Shown piece by piece: positions 10,107-25,307 of a DNA stretch of 64,000 nucleotides. Each line of letters opens with the position of its first letter. Within the stretch, counting starts at the first letter, position 1. The DNA comes from Ephemerocybe angulata (lineage: Eukaryota > Basidiomycota > Agaricomycetes > Agaricales > Psathyrellaceae). A program made the translations under genes and the position numbers. The notes beneath the pieces were generated by a model. The model saw only the letters and a list, made by a program, of their open reading frames with translations. It had not been told where the DNA came from and made no database searches. The DNA is taken from assembly GCA_013368325.1 (NCBI GenBank), contig JAACJK010000060.1, positions 558,001 to 622,000 on the forward strand, read 5' to 3'.

Positions 10107-11237
10107 ATGCAGGGTGCACTTCAATCGTCGCGCCGGTCAGAGTGAGGAGGCGGAAAAGAGGCTCAACCATCGTCTATCTATATCAGGCCCCATCTATGTG
10201 ACTCGACGACGACGGCGAACTCACGATCGTCCATTAACCTTTCGACTCAATAGAAACACAAAGGCGTTCCTTGGGCGCTTATCAAAGAAGGCGTGCACGA
10301 GGCCACACGAGGCTGCTCCCTTGGGAGTGTCGAGTCAAAGATGTATCTTAAAATGGTGAAATCGAGTTACCCTTTTGGATACGCGTTGATTCACTTCTTA
10401 CGAGGCATTCCAAGCAAACGAGAGTTGTAGAAATCTAGCTCCATGACATCAACAATATTCTTTGGTGTTAGTAGTAGGATCCGAGCGTTCATAAGTTCTT
10501 CTTCTGCCTCAAGGATAGGTCGATCTGACCTCCATGGTCATCGACAGCCGTCTGTAACAAAGGCGCAATGTATCAACCAGGGTATATTAGGGCTTGCAAT
10601 GCACTGCACCCCCTTCTGTGGCGGAGGTGCAGATTCGTGGTCTGTGGCTTGTGGTGACAACAGATCTTGACGATGATAAGTGGTAATGTCTCTGCACTTT
10701 GACCTTGCACAGTACCAGCAATCGACACTTGTACTTTGTAGTTCTTCGCTGACCTGTTGAACATAGAACTTAATGAGCTACTTTGAAATCTCCTTGCAGA
10801 CCGACCCATCATGAACGGGCGCTTAAAATCACACACGACCGGATCATGCCAGATATGGCAGGAAGTTAGACGGAGCATGAGATGTGACAGCCTTTTCAAA
10901 GGGCGCAGAGAAACGTTTTGAAGAACGCTGTCATCGCAGCCAAGACAATTTGGAGGGACAGACCACGGCAGGGGTGAGCCCGGCGAGCAGTGCATCGCGG
11001 ACGGCCACTTGGAAAATGAGATTGGAGGTGGGCGTTCCGATGAGAATGGGAAACTCGCCGAGGTGACAACGACGACGACAGATAAAGTGTAAAAAATGGA
11101 CGTCGTCGCTCAAGTAACAAGGATGGATCGTCAAATAGCTTCATTGGTAAATCAAAAAGAAACGTAATCTTGAGAGTTCGTACATACAACGCAATCTAGG
11201 CGTCGAATAGGGATATCGTATGACTGCCAACCGACTT
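10107..11237. other. Intergenic with two motif copies, no gene seen
   Basis: Open frames here are short and family-free. A stretch on the - strand at 10940-11070 (GEFPILIGTPTSN..) looks protein-like but has no recognisable domain and no supporting exons. GGGCGCTTA occurs at 10273 and 10817. Confidence 0.5.
10816..10826. repeat. CGGGCGCTTAA motif copy
   Basis: Exact copy in the gap between the kinase relic and the 3' end of the transporter; not obviously in a promoter. Confidence 0.7.
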
Positions 11238-13779
11238 CTAATGACCGGTAGCAGGTTCCCAAACGGTATGAGACTCCACTTCGTCGAAGTTGTATAGTGG
11301 CTTGAGCTTAGCGTCCCTCTGGAAGAACACCCATCGGCGAATCCAGTAGGGCAGGAATTCCGTAACTTGGTACTTCGCATGCTTGCGCATGGGGACGGCG
11401 AAGACGTAGTCGAGTTCTTCAAGCGTTCGTTGTTTCGTTTCTGTTATGAAAGGTGCGAGAGTCAGCCCATCTTGGTACGAAAGAAATGGTTGATAGGTTG
11501 CTTACCAGGCAATAAGAAAAATATCAGGACGAAAGCAACGACGTTTAACCCGGCGTAGAAGCCAAACGCTCCAACAGGACCGAAGGCGGAGAGGAGACGA
11601 GGGAAAGTGAGAGAAAGCACAGCAGCCCAGAATAGACACGTTGCAACGGCCCAAGACATTCCCATTTCTCTGTGGGTAAGAGGGAAAACTTCAGCCGAGT
11701 ACGTGAACGGAACAGGGCCCTCTCCAGGGGAGTAGAAGGCTGCACAATTCGTTAGTGTCATGCTTCTGACCATGAAAAGGATTGTTCAAACGGACCGCAG
11801 AACAAGAAGATGAAAAAGGCGATGAGAGGAATCCTCGCTGAGTTCGAGTCTGGGATGAAGAAACAGAATCCTGCAGCGAGGAGGGTCCAGGCCATGTTCG
11901 GGAAGGTGAAGAGTAGAAGATTCCGGCGACCGAAGGTATCGATAGTCTAGTCAACAAGGATGAGCGACGGGGAAGTCAAGAGCAGAGTGTCAGGAGGCGT
12001 ACCCAGACTGCAGGGAAGGCGAAAAGCCAGTTAACAAGACCGAATCCGAAGGAGGCCAACAACGCCTGCTTCTGGTTGTACCCTGCCTCAACGAAGATGG
12101 TCGACGAGTAGAAGGCGATAATGTTGATACCGCACATCTGCTGGGCGATCATAACGATAAAGCTGGCCAGGGTCGCCCGGCGAACTCGAGGAATGGTAAA
12201 CAGTTCGGTGAACCTGCTGACGTATGTCGAGCCCTTCAAGACCTTAAATTCTTCGTCGAGCTGGCAGTGGACGTAGTACATGTCGCGAGCTGCTTGGAGT
12301 GGGCTATTTCGGAGACGGCAAAATGACTTGAACGCGTCTCCGTATCGTCCTTTCTTCATTAACCATCTCGGAGATTCTGTGCAGCATCGTCAAGAGATAT
12401 TCTGGATATTAGGGACCAAATAGTTCTTACCTGGACAGAAATAGACGCCAATCATCAACGGGACAGCTGGCAAGAACGCAGAGCCCAACTCTAAGCGCCA
12501 GGCAATAGCGCCAGTCCCCTGGAGAATCAAATTCGCTGCTGTTCCCAACAAGATTCCGAACGCCGTCTACATCGATGCACCTTCGTTAATTCTGCGCCAA
12601 CATGGACCAAAAAGGTGGTAGATGGATAACGCACCCATAGCTGCCAGGACATCACAAGTCCGCCTCGAATATTCGCAGGTACGTTTTCCGCAGCAAACAC
12701 GGGTGACGTTGTTGCCTTTGGGCCCATGCCAAGTCCTAGCAAAAGACGGCATACCTGATAGAAGCGGAGATAACATCAACATTAGATCAAGGAACTTGAT
12801 ATCAGTCGAAGTTGCAAAGAGAAACGTACGAGTAACTGAGGCCATGTTTGAGCAACGGCTTGGCCGATGACACTGAATGTGCAGAAGACACCACACCAGA
12901 AAAGCGTCCCCCGTCGACCGAAATAGTGGTTAAGGGGATCCGTTAACCAGCATCCCAGCATACTGGTAGCTATGTATGGTCTATCGTAACAGAAGCGCAT
13001 TATCAAGTGGGGAAGGCGGCACGGAGATAGCGGAAAGGCATGGGGAGCGATGATCAGTACACCGTCGAATTTGCGACGAAGAGGAACGAACCCACCCCGC
13101 ATTTATCAGCCCAATGATCCACTCATTCCTTTCGTGGTCAGGATTATCAAGTGCTGTTGATAACCCGAGCGCCTGAGGGAAAGACAGATTGGCACCATTC
13201 GAGCCCGTCTGATCCCATCCCCTGAAGTAAACGCGTTAGATTCAGATATTGTGCGGGGAGAGGATCAGCTCCACATACTGGACAGCCGCAGCCAAGCTGC
13301 ATATGATGACGGTTTTGTACAAGTCTCGAGGTTGGGACCATCGATCTGAACGAGAGGACGTGAATGTCAACCGAGTGTCAGTTAAAAGTGAGACCACTGA
13401 TGCGGGCAATATAAGTCGTCACTTACGAGTGGTTTCACGGCGAATGTGCTCTTTCTCCTCCTCAGTAATTCCGGGGACACTCTCGAAGTCCCCTGGCTTC
13501 TGCGCAAGCAGAGCCCCTCGTGTGAAAAGGTCGATATTGTCCTCAAATCCTCGCTCCTTCGCCCACGCCTGGACTTGGGCCACGAGGGTTTCTCTCGGGA
13601 TGCCGTGCAGCGGGTTCTGGATTCTGGAGAAGAGGAAGGTCAGAACACCTTGAACTGCAGAGTCTAAAACGCCTCAGCACGTACTTTGCCTGAACATTGT
13701 TGGCGAGATCGATATGTTGGGAGGTAGACTTCTCCTCGTCGATACTGACTTTCTCCACAGCGAGCTTTTCGTCCGACAT
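11238..13779 (-). CDS. MFS sugar/polyol transporter
   Basis: A plasma-membrane proton-coupled sugar or polyol importer of the Sugar_tr family, about 540 residues after removing many introns of about 50 nt. The cytoplasmic N-terminus carries [20 protein letters not shown] and a KWSQPRDLY segment, typical of a fungal subfamily with a long N-terminal arm. Sugar-porter signatures follow: [15 protein letters not shown] at the first helix, NHYFGRRG in loop 2-3, [13 protein letters not shown] after helix 6, [12 protein letters not shown] in helix 7, a [15 protein letters not shown] segment, and [13 protein letters not shown] after helix 12. ATG 13779 starts [11 protein letters not shown], and the stop follows EPATGH. 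The substrate cannot be read from sequence. A one-base-short version of the dispersed motif (CGGGCGTTAA, 13948) lies 169 bp upstream. The gene appears intact. Confidence 0.9.
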
Positions 13780-15466
13780 CGTGATAACTCTGCACCGGGG
13801 ATGATCCTAAGCAGAGCAGAAGCACGATAAGGGGAAGGGAAAATGACAGAAGGGGGGTTCGGAGAAGTCGCTCCAACTAGGTTTCCTTTTATCTAGTTAT
13901 GGGTCCATCGCATCATACTTCGCGGGGCGGCCAGCCGAAAGTTTAAACGGGCGTTAAGCGTGCCACCAGGGGCTAATCGTGGGTCGCAGAAGAATGAGAT
14001 GACATCGTTCCCAAGCCCTTGGCAGGTGATACCTCAGTTTACCCCTGCAGCGAAGGCTGGATTCCCATTTGGCGCACCTTTTTTGGCCCCTGGCTTGGAT
14101 ACCATCTGGTGCATACCTTAACAGACCAACGCCCGCGGCAAAGTAAAACTCCGGGAGACAAGAAATCTGAAATTACCGAGCTCCACGAGATGGGATCGGT
14201 CCACCATGCGTAGGCGCATTTCCACCCAGAGTACCCCTGTAAGATTCTTGTAAAGGCGGAGTCGACATGAAGCTAGAAACTCACACAAACTAGGCTCGAC
14301 ATCAACGGAACCTCAAAAAATTATGTGATAACAGCGGCTCTCGTCCTTCGTTCCACGCTCTTTGAATGTCGTTCGGGTTTGGAGGACGTCGAATGGTTCT
14401 TACCCCGGTGCGATGAGTTGCGACGTCGTCACGAGAGCAATCCTTACCCCGAAACCATTTCCATTCGGCGTCAATGACATAGCGCTTTCCCACACCCCGC
14501 GGTGCCCCGTACCTTCCGCGAACTTGGCTTCCAGCAAGTTCTGGCCCGAATTTCGCGATTCATTTTTTATATTCGTATTTCTCAACTCCAAGAGGTATGA
14601 TTTTAGAACTTTTTTCAAAGAAATCTATAGGGATTGAGTACATGAGAAGAGACCCTGTTGTAACGCTTTTGTCGCGCTCGCCAGGCTGTGGAGAGGAGGC
14701 GCCCCACCATTTCCCTCTGTGACATACGTGTGAACGCCCGGAAGGGGGTACTACCCCACTTCTCCCCACCTCAATGATGCACGGCGTTGCACGCCTGATG
14801 GTAAGCGGGAAGCGACGCGAGGTATGATCCTTCACTTCAAATGCCGCCCTGTGCCGCCTTGCCAAGGCGTTCAGGGAGGTTCAGGGAGGGGTCTGCAGAA
14901 AGCCGGGACAGCTGACTGGACCGAACTCGTCCGAAAACCAGTTCCAATTTCCAAAAGTAATCGCGGATAATTTCAAACTTGGGAAGACCATATGGTTCGG
15001 AGGTCCTCCAGCTTCCTCCAGATTGTCTCCAACAAGTTCGGCATCAGCGATGATCACCTTGTATGAGAATTTATCGTATCAATAGATTTTAGCCATCAAA
15101 TAAGTCAGTGCAGAGTACATAGAAGCGGTTTGTTATCCCAACACTCACTGACTATGCGAGTGAGATTATAACTCGGTGTTCAGCTTGGGGCAAGGTTTTC
15201 CGCAACTTATAGACTCACATGCATCAATTAAACTTACGGTGAGATAGTGAGCTGGAGCCTCAGGAATGTGTCCTCACTTCGTCGCGACTGCGCTCAAGGG
15301 CCTGGACTCCACAAACTGCACCCGATTCAAGAACCATTTTCATCTACTGGGAAAAAGCGACGATGAGTCTACTTCCTGAAATGAGGCGAGGGGAATGATA
15401 ATCACAATACACTAAGAGGCTGTCTACCTCTTCAAAAGTACAATAAACTCTACGCCCGTCAGCCCA
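13780..15466. other. Intergenic, no gene seen
   Basis: A 1.7-kb gap between the transporter start and the PRP43 stop. The middle (14500-14890) has irregular composition and a small direct repeat TTCAGGGAGG at about 14870-14890 that may be old transposon debris, but I find no ends, no coding remnant, and no RNA gene. Confidence 0.5.
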
Positions 15467-18282
<2,816 letters not shown>

Positions 18283-18564
18283 GGTGACTTCTATGTTGTA
18301 TGTCGTAAGGTGTCGTCAACGAGAGTAGCAAAGCGATACGACAAATATTGCCGTCGTCGTCGTGTGGAACCAAGAGCTCACTGCGCGCGACGTTGAGCAC
18401 GGCTCCGCCAATTGACTCCGAGCAAAAAGTTTGGCGGTCATGTGACGCAATATCATCCGGGTTAAGATTAGATTCCGTCGAGTCAGATTCTTTGCTTATA
18501 ACCTCTACCATTAGGTACGCCTTCTTATGACTTTCTGAACAACGAAACTGATACACTGTATAGG
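18283..18564. promoter_or_regulatory. Divergent promoter of PRP43 and TYS1
   Basis: Only 282 bp separate the two start codons, so both genes must share or overlap their control region. No TATA box is evident, consistent with housekeeping expression. Confidence 0.6.
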
Positions 18565-20184
18565 ATGTCGTTCCTGACGCCGCCAAACCCTCAGTCTACC
18601 CGCACATGGGAGACCAAAACTCCAGCGGAAATATCGAAATCTCCAGAGGAGAGGTTCGAGCTGATTACCCGGCGTCTACAGGAGGTTCTGGGTGGGGAGA
18701 CCATTAAGAATATTCTATCCGAAGGACAGAGGCATCCAAAATGCTACTGGGGTGCGCCTACTATGCTCAGATTATACCCAGGAATTGAACTGATCACATC
18801 TCGACATCTCCAGGAACCGCACCGACCGGACGACGTACGTGATTTACCTTGTAACCAATGGATTTCGTTAATGGAACCCGATTATAGCCCATATCGGCTA
18901 CCTTGTACCCCTCATGAAACTCTCGGACTTCCTACAGGCTGGTGTTGACCTGACAGTTCTGCTCGCCGACGTCCACGCTTTCCTCGATAACATGAAAGCA
19001 CCCCTGGAACTCGTCGAACATCGTACAAAGTACTACAAATTCGTCATCCAGACCGTCCTCGAGTCGTTAGACGTACCCACCGACCAGTTAACCTTCGTCA
19101 CCGGTAAGGTGTTATCGACATCTGAGAACGCCATCTAATCGGCCTACAGGCTCATCCTACCAGCTCACTCGCGACTACAACCTCGACGCGTACCGTCTCG
19201 CGGCCACCGTCACTGAGCACGATTCCAAGAAGGCTGGTGCCGAAGTTGTGAAGCAGGTCGAAAGCCCGCTGCTCAGTGGTCTCTTATACCCCGGCCTCCA
19301 GGCCCTCGACGAAGAATACCTCGGCTGCGACTTCCAGTTTGGTGGAATCGACCAGGTACGTCCCACTTGCAGCCCTTTAAATCACCCACTAACGCACTCC
19401 TCAGCGCAAAATCTTCACCTTCGCCGAACTCTACCTTCCGCGTCTTGGCTACGCCAAGCGTGGGCACCTCATGAACGCGATGGTCCCCGGCCTCGGTGGT
19501 GGCAAGATGTCCGCCTCCGACCCCAACTCCAAAATCGATCTGCTCGAAGCTCCCGAGGTCGTCAAGAAGAAGATCAAGCTCGCTTTCTGCGAAGAGGGTA
19601 ACATCGAGGAGAATGGTGTCCTCGCCTTCGTCGGCGCCGTCATCATCCCCGTCAGCCAGCTTCGCAAGGAGCGCATCGAGGCCGCTAAGGCCGCTGGGAA
19701 GCCCACCGACGCCCTCCCCAAACCGTTCGTCGTCGAGGGTGCGCCTGAAGACGCCGTGTTCTCGATCTACAGAGATGAGAAGTGGGGCGGGTCGAGCCAC
19801 TACAAGAGCTTTGCGGAGATCCAGCAGGACTTCAAGGACAAGAAGATTCATCCTGGAGATCTGAAGACTGCAGTGACGAATGGCATCAACGAGCTCTTGA
19901 AGCCCATCCGTGCGGCGTACGAGGCGAGCAAGGAGTGGCAGGAGGTCGAGGCCCTTGCCTACCCCAAGGCTGTGGCACCCGTGAAGAAGAAAAAGGTACG
20001 TCGAATGGTTACCTTCATTCGTTCTTTATGGCCCCGGCTGACCGTCTTCTTACAGGAGAAGGTCTACCACCCCCCTCCCCCGGGCAAGGGCAGGAATGCC
20101 AAACCAGCGGCGGTGGACCCCGCAGCAGCTCACGCTGAAGCTGAGGCAGCGAAACAGGCTTCTGCAGCTCAAGTCTTAGCATAG
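18565..20184 (+). CDS. TYS1: Tyrosyl-tRNA synthetase, cytosolic
   Basis: Class I aminoacyl-tRNA synthetase charging tRNA-Tyr, 449 residues in six exons (18565-18751, 18814-18834, 18888-19103, 19150-19355, 19405-19995, 20056-20184). The ATP-binding signature appears as TAPTGRPHIGY and the KMSKS loop as [13 protein letters not shown]. The second exon is only 21 nt and encodes the residues directly before HIGY; the exon phases fit exactly (total 1350 nt). The C-terminus is a lysine-rich hinge ([14 protein letters not shown]) and an Ala/Glu-rich tail. The eukaryotic-type fold and the absence of an organellar leader point to the cytosolic enzyme. It is divergent from PRP43. Confidence 0.96.
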
Positions 20185-20579
20185 AAGAAATTGTAATATT
20201 GTACTATCGTCAATGGAATCATATTGTATAATCCATGTTCGACTTCAATCTTTACCATCGTCTCTGTGGATACTTCCCTTGCATCCGAATACTTAACTCA
20301 CTTCAATTTTAAAGATCTCCTGGGTGCTTCAACTGCATATTAGCACTCCTGAGCATTCTTGAAACAGCTTTCTCCCCCTTTCTACCAGTTTCTACCTCGA
20401 GGCATACACGTGATACGATATCGGCGCTAATTTGGGGCGACACAGCTTTGTTCTGAACCACCATCGTCGCCGGCGACAACGACCTCGAAGCTTTGAGATC
20501 GTATAAAACGGTCCTGAAGTCGCCAGGTTCGCCATCTAGAACGACATCCACACATCCAGGCGGCCTTAGAATACCAACC
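20185..20579. other. Short intergenic gap TYS1-DnaJ
   Basis: 395 bp holding the TYS1 3' flank and the DnaJ gene promoter. Nothing else was recognised. Confidence 0.6.
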
Positions 20580-22267
20580 ATGGCCACAGCATACCCAAAT
20601 CCACTGCCTTCTCGGCCGATTCACCCCCATATCTCGACGACGTGCTCCAGGAGCGGCTGCGGTGTCCAGCTCGAGTTCCTTCTACCCCTTCCACCGCCTG
20701 AGCAGCGCTCCGTGCTCGATGTGCGGTGTTGGAAGTGTGGCACGACCTTCCAACACACGTTCTACCCAGGGCAAATACCATCTTATTACGAGAGCTTCAT
20801 CACCGGCTCGTCGTCGTCGGGGACCGTCAACGCCGGTGCAGGGAGAAGCGGCCACCGACCGTCTGAAAGCACGCAGAAGTCGAGGTCGCGCAAGATCGGC
20901 ACACAGGAGAAGCCTTTGGAAACGGCGTACTACGACATTCTGGGGGTACCGACGGATGCGACGACCGATGATATCAAGAAAGCATACCGTACGTGCTCGT
21001 TCCCTGAGACCACCGCATCTTGCTAACCCCGGTGCCACATAGGCCGCCTTGCAATCAAGCACCACCCAGACAAGAACCCGGACGACCCCACCGCCGCCGA
21101 GCGGTTCACGCAGATTGGGATTGCATACCAGACGCTGTCGGATGCGGACCTGCGGAAAAAGTACAACGAGTTCGGCGCGAAGGAGAGCCAGCCGGAGGGC
21201 GGGTTCGTCGACCCGGAGGAGGTATTCGGTGCGATCTTTGGCGGGGACCGCTTCTTCCCCATCATCGGCCACATTGGGCTCGCGAGTGACATGAAGGCCG
21301 CGATGCAGGAGGACGATGGGGATGAGGAGGAGGAGGCGAAGAATGCGATCGAAGCGAAGAAGGACCCGAAGACCTTGACCCCCGAGGAGCGCGCGCGGAA
21401 GGAGGAGAGGGATAGGGTCAAGGCGGAGAAGGAGCGCGTGAGGTCGGCGGAGAAGGCGGCGGCGAGGAGCGAGCGTGTGGGCCAGCTCGTTGAGAACCTC
21501 ACCAGGAAGCTGATGATCTTCACGGAGAGTGCGACGGGGCCGAACGACCGCGACGTGTCAAAGAGCTGGAAGACGATCTGTGAGCTCGAGGCAGAGGACC
21601 TGAAGCGCGAGTCGTACGGCGTCGAGCTGCTGCAGACTATCGGGTTCGTGTATGTCGCCAAGGCCAAGCACCATTTGGCGACGAGCCAGACGTTCCTCGG
21701 CGTTGGTGGATGGCTGCACAACGTGCAAGGAAAATATCACGTCTTCAGCGAAACGTAAGTGTTGTCCTATCTTAGTAGACTTTTACTGATGATATTTAGG
21801 GTATCGACGTTGCGTTCGGCAATCGAACTGAAAGCTGTTTTCGACCAACTGGCGGCAGCTGAAAAGGCTGGAGGACTTTCGCCCGAAGAACGCAAGCGCC
21901 TCGAAGAGCAGGCGGCCGAGAAAGGGCTGCAGGCGCTCTTCAAGGGTGCGAAGCTCGAAATCGAGTCCGTCCTGCGCGAAGTGTGCGAGCGCATCCTCAC
22001 CGAGCCCAACCTTCCGCGAGGAAAGGCCGAGCTGCGCGCCGTGGCGCTCCAGATGCTAGGTGAGGCCTATATGGGCGTGAAGAAGGATGGAGAAGCGGGT
22101 CCGACGCCCCCTGGAGCTGCGCCAGGTGAGTTACATTACATGTGCTTGTGGTGTGGTGGTGTGACTGACGGAATAGCTCACCTACATTAGAGGATGATTA
22201 TGTGAAGATTGAGACCAAGGCTTCGAAGAGCCGTGATAAGGAGGCCAGACAGAGCCGAGGGTGGTAA
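20580..22267 (+). CDS. J-domain co-chaperone with DnaJ-X domain (Caj1/Djp1 type)
   Basis: An Hsp70 co-chaperone of the class that includes yeast Caj1 and Djp1 (peroxisomal import, membrane-associated quality control). 507 residues in four exons (20580-20988, 21043-21754, 21800-22125, 22191-22267). The J domain starts AYYDILGVPTDATTDDIKKAY, interrupted by an intron inside the HPD helix, and HHPDKNPDD carries the essential HPD. A charged coiled coil (EERARKEERDRVKAEKERV) leads into the DnaJ-X domain (VGQLVENLTRKL..LGVGGWLHNVQGKYHVFSETVS). The N-terminus has CSRSGC..CWKCG, a probable zinc ribbon not present in yeast Caj1. ATG 20580 (ACCATGG context) is preferred over the in-frame ATG 20493. Intact. 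Confidence 0.92.
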
Positions 22268-23101
22268 CACCAAGTGGAACTTCTGTTCGCATATGGTCTT
22301 CTGGCTTCAAGTTCATTCTCATTGCGCTATCCGCCCTCGGTGGCACGGAATCATCCATCGTTCATTCCTCTTCCATTCCATCCTTTGCTATCGCTTTCCC
22401 GGTTCTTCTGAGCTAGAACATGACGAACGGACTTGCTATATGTTGTAATCTACGGTTTTACATACCTACACTTCATCATTAATCCCCTTTTCTCGTCATC
22501 GTCGTCATTCTTTCACTTTTTGAAAGCGTTAGTCGACTGTCATCAGATGGAACGGAGCGATCGTCGCTCCGCGTTTTGGCTGGCTGACTGGTATTCTCCG
22601 GTCGTCGTACCTCTGCCTCTCTCTCTATTCACGTTGCAAAACCGAATACTGATAAGCTATCCGCAGGAAATGAATATGATCAGAAAGAAGAGGCGAAGAT
22701 GAGCTTCGAGCTCGAAGCAGGCGCGTTTTTGGCCGCCCGGAAGGTAGTCTGGTCACCGGAGGATCAGACATCTTTCTCCTTGGCGCCTCTTCCTACTCCG
22801 CAGCGAAGCTCGGAGCGAGAATCCCCTATGTAGAACCCCTTCGATTTGCGTCGTGAGTATACTTCAATTCTCTGTTAGGAGATTGAATACACTGACAGAT
22901 ATCCACTGATCCAAACTACCTGCCCCTTTGAGCTCTAAACTTCTTGCAGTAAGCTGGTATGTCTAGGCCTTCTTCGTGTACAGTAAATATGAATATGACA
23001 TACTCTTATCAGGGTATGTCGAATATCGGCCACCTGGAATTTGACCTGAAGGTATCAATCATACCGCCCGATACACGGCGGCCGGCGCCCCCCTAATCGA
23101 G

Positions 23102-23112
23102 CGGGCGCTTAA
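23102..23112. repeat. CGGGCGCTTAA motif copy
   Basis: Exact copy about 610 bp upstream of the zinc-finger gene start, inside a GC-rich island. Confidence 0.7.
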
Positions 23113-23149
23113 GTGAGAATGCCCAACCTCCCCCGGGCCGGCGCAGAAA

Positions 23150-23175
23150 ACCCCGCCTCTCCATCCAGGCGGGGT
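23150..23175. repeat. GC-rich hairpin, 9-bp arms
   Basis: ACCCCGCCT (23150-23158) and AGGCGGGGT (23167-23175) are exact inverted arms around an 8-nt loop, 38 bp after the motif copy. It may be a regulatory site or simply a relic. Confidence 0.7.
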
Positions 23176-23725
23176 AGAAGTTCCACAGTCCGCTGTCATG
23201 ATTTGGCGCATGAAGCGAATACACCCTCAGTTTCGCTGGGAAGTACACTGAAGACTACTGAAGAACACTCGCCGATTCCATAACGCTACGTCATCTCTGC
23301 GTTCACTCTGACGTTGCTCCATGCGAAATAACTCATATCGCGGGCTTTGTACGGCAGACATGAGATCACTAGCTGTTTCGCCGACCGTGCACTCTAGGCG
23401 TGTCTGTCTAGGCAGAGATTCAATTCTTGGTCCAAAGCGCGCTTCATCTGCTTTCCCTCTTCATAGCTCTTCAAGACCATACACAGGTAAGAGGACAGCC
23501 TGATTGGCGCTTCACAAGGAGAGGGCTTGACAGTAGCTGAAGAGCCGAACGACTGTTGTAGGATTGTTCCGGTCGATAGGACACATCAGCTCTTTCAGCT
23601 CAACTCGCGATCCTGTCTAGAAGGTGCATCTCGAGTCCACCGATAATGGTACGAAATCGACTTCTGCACATTCCCGATGTCATTGTGCTGACCAGGCGAG
23701 TCAGAAGGACATCCCCGCGACATCA

Positions 23726-25307
23726 ATGGTTCCAATCACACAACCTATCGGTATGTAGCGTGCATTGGATTTTGTACCTCCTCGACATCGATTAACGGAA
23801 GTGAATTCTATAGCCATCATCCAGAGGCAACGATTCCCGGAATCATGCCAACGTACTTCCATCGACGACCCCGAAAGCGAAGAAACAGCACTCAGAGATG
23901 GTAACGTTTTAACTACTCTTTCTTTACTCTCCTCTTCGCTGACAGCGACTAAAGACTTTTTCATATTGACGCAGGAATCTTCCCGGCCTTTCCAAAGAGA
24001 GTCCTCGCCCTCGTCTCGCTTCTATGGGCGACAGAGAGGAAGACGTCCCGCCTCCTGGGTACCTGAGCCGTCCTACATTCCCGAGTATACCGAGGCAGGG
24101 CCTAGCTCCTACAGCCCACAGCGTCGAGACTTCCTGCCTGTCTCCCGCTTCGACCATGAACCCCAGGATCATCGCAGCAGGGTATCTACACCAGACTCGC
24201 ACGACGACCTGCCTGCGCTCTCCGATTCCGAGATGTCCTCCTGCGCCTCGTCATCATCTGCGTCAGAGGGTCCCCACTCACCTGTAACCCCTTGGTTTGG
24301 GCCGGAATGTTCCATTTCGATGGAACCGCTAAATGCTCTTGAGCGACTCCCTTCACCCGCCCATATTCGCTTGGCTTCTGACAGTAGTGATCATGGTCTT
24401 CAGTCATCGGAGAGCTCTACTACCCGCTCATCCTCTGCACAATCGACCGTCTCATGCGACTCCACATCTACTGATGTTGGCCTTGATCAGGTGAGGTTTG
24501 AGGCTTTGCATGACCCCGAACGAACGGTTTAAAGCTGATACTCAATCTTATTTTCCCTTCAGCACAGCACGTATTCGAAGGTCGTCGTGACAAAGTTCAG
24601 CAACCCTCCCCGGTACAGGCTCAAAAAGGTCAAATTCCACGAATGTCCGATTTGTCAAAAATCCTTTCCTCGGTAGGCATTCCACTTTCCTTATACGAAC
24701 CCACCTCCCGAGGTCTAGACCCGCGTCGCTCACCCCTCTCTCGTAGCCCGAGCGGCCTTCGCACTCACATGAACATGCATACCAATACCAAACGTACGTT
24801 ATCTTCCCCGTTGCCTTGCCACCCATAGGCTTGATCACCTACCTGATTTGACCTGCTTCTCGCTCGCCTTTTATAGCCTATGCCTGTCCATACGAGGGCT
24901 GCGATAAGTCCTTCTCGGTAATATCCAACGCCAAACGCCACTACCGCACACACCTTGTCGATCTCTCCCCAGACCAAATTGGGCTTCCTGCTGGGCCGTA
25001 CGCGGTGAACTTCAGCGACCCCGTGGTGGTACCCGACAGCCCACCACACGAAGCGTACTACTCCTCGCTACCACCCTCGTCGTCATCGTCGTCTTCGCTA
25101 TCGTCGCTCGCGTCGAATGCTTCGGACTATTCGCCGGGAACCACACTTGAAGACGCTCAAGGCAGGCGTTTGAGGTCAGCGAGTGACGGGAGTGCATCAG
25201 TAACTGGAAGAAGGCGCACTGCGAAACCGAGGACGCTCCGGTGGCTGCCTCTTGGTGCGGATTCCCGTTCATCTGGTCGTGTTGTTGATAGGCAGGCTTC
25301 TTACTGA
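23726..25307 (+). CDS. C2H2 zinc-finger transcription factor candidate
   Basis: A probable nuclear DNA-binding protein. Two C2H2 fingers are assembled only after splicing: HECPICQKSFPRPSGLRTHM..H and YACPYEGCDKSFSVISNAKR..H. Introns fall inside the first finger (unusual donor GTAGGC at about 24670) and between the fingers. The N-terminal half is Ser/Pro/Arg-rich and disordered (SPSSRFYGRQRGRRPASWVP); a serine run and a basic patch follow the fingers (GRRRTAKPRTLRW). The start ATG 23726 uses a short first exon (MVPITQPI) and a 45-nt intron after LRD. The first exon has no independent support, so the 5' end may differ. The family is widespread in fungi; the target is unknown. Confidence 0.75.

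Larger units (their letters stand above)
22268..23725. other. Intergenic with GC-rich hairpin island
   Basis: 1.46 kb with no convincing gene. A GC-rich island at 23080-23175 contains two GCCGGCGC boxes, one exact CGGGCGCTTAA, and a perfect hairpin. Confidence 0.5.

Noticed and set aside
10573..11189. Minus-strand frames between the kinase relic and transporter
   Set aside because: Look weakly protein-like but have no family, no coherent exons and no promoter signal.
14560..14890. Possible SINE or transposon fragment
   Set aside because: Odd composition and a small duplication only; no terminal repeats, tail or coding remnant.
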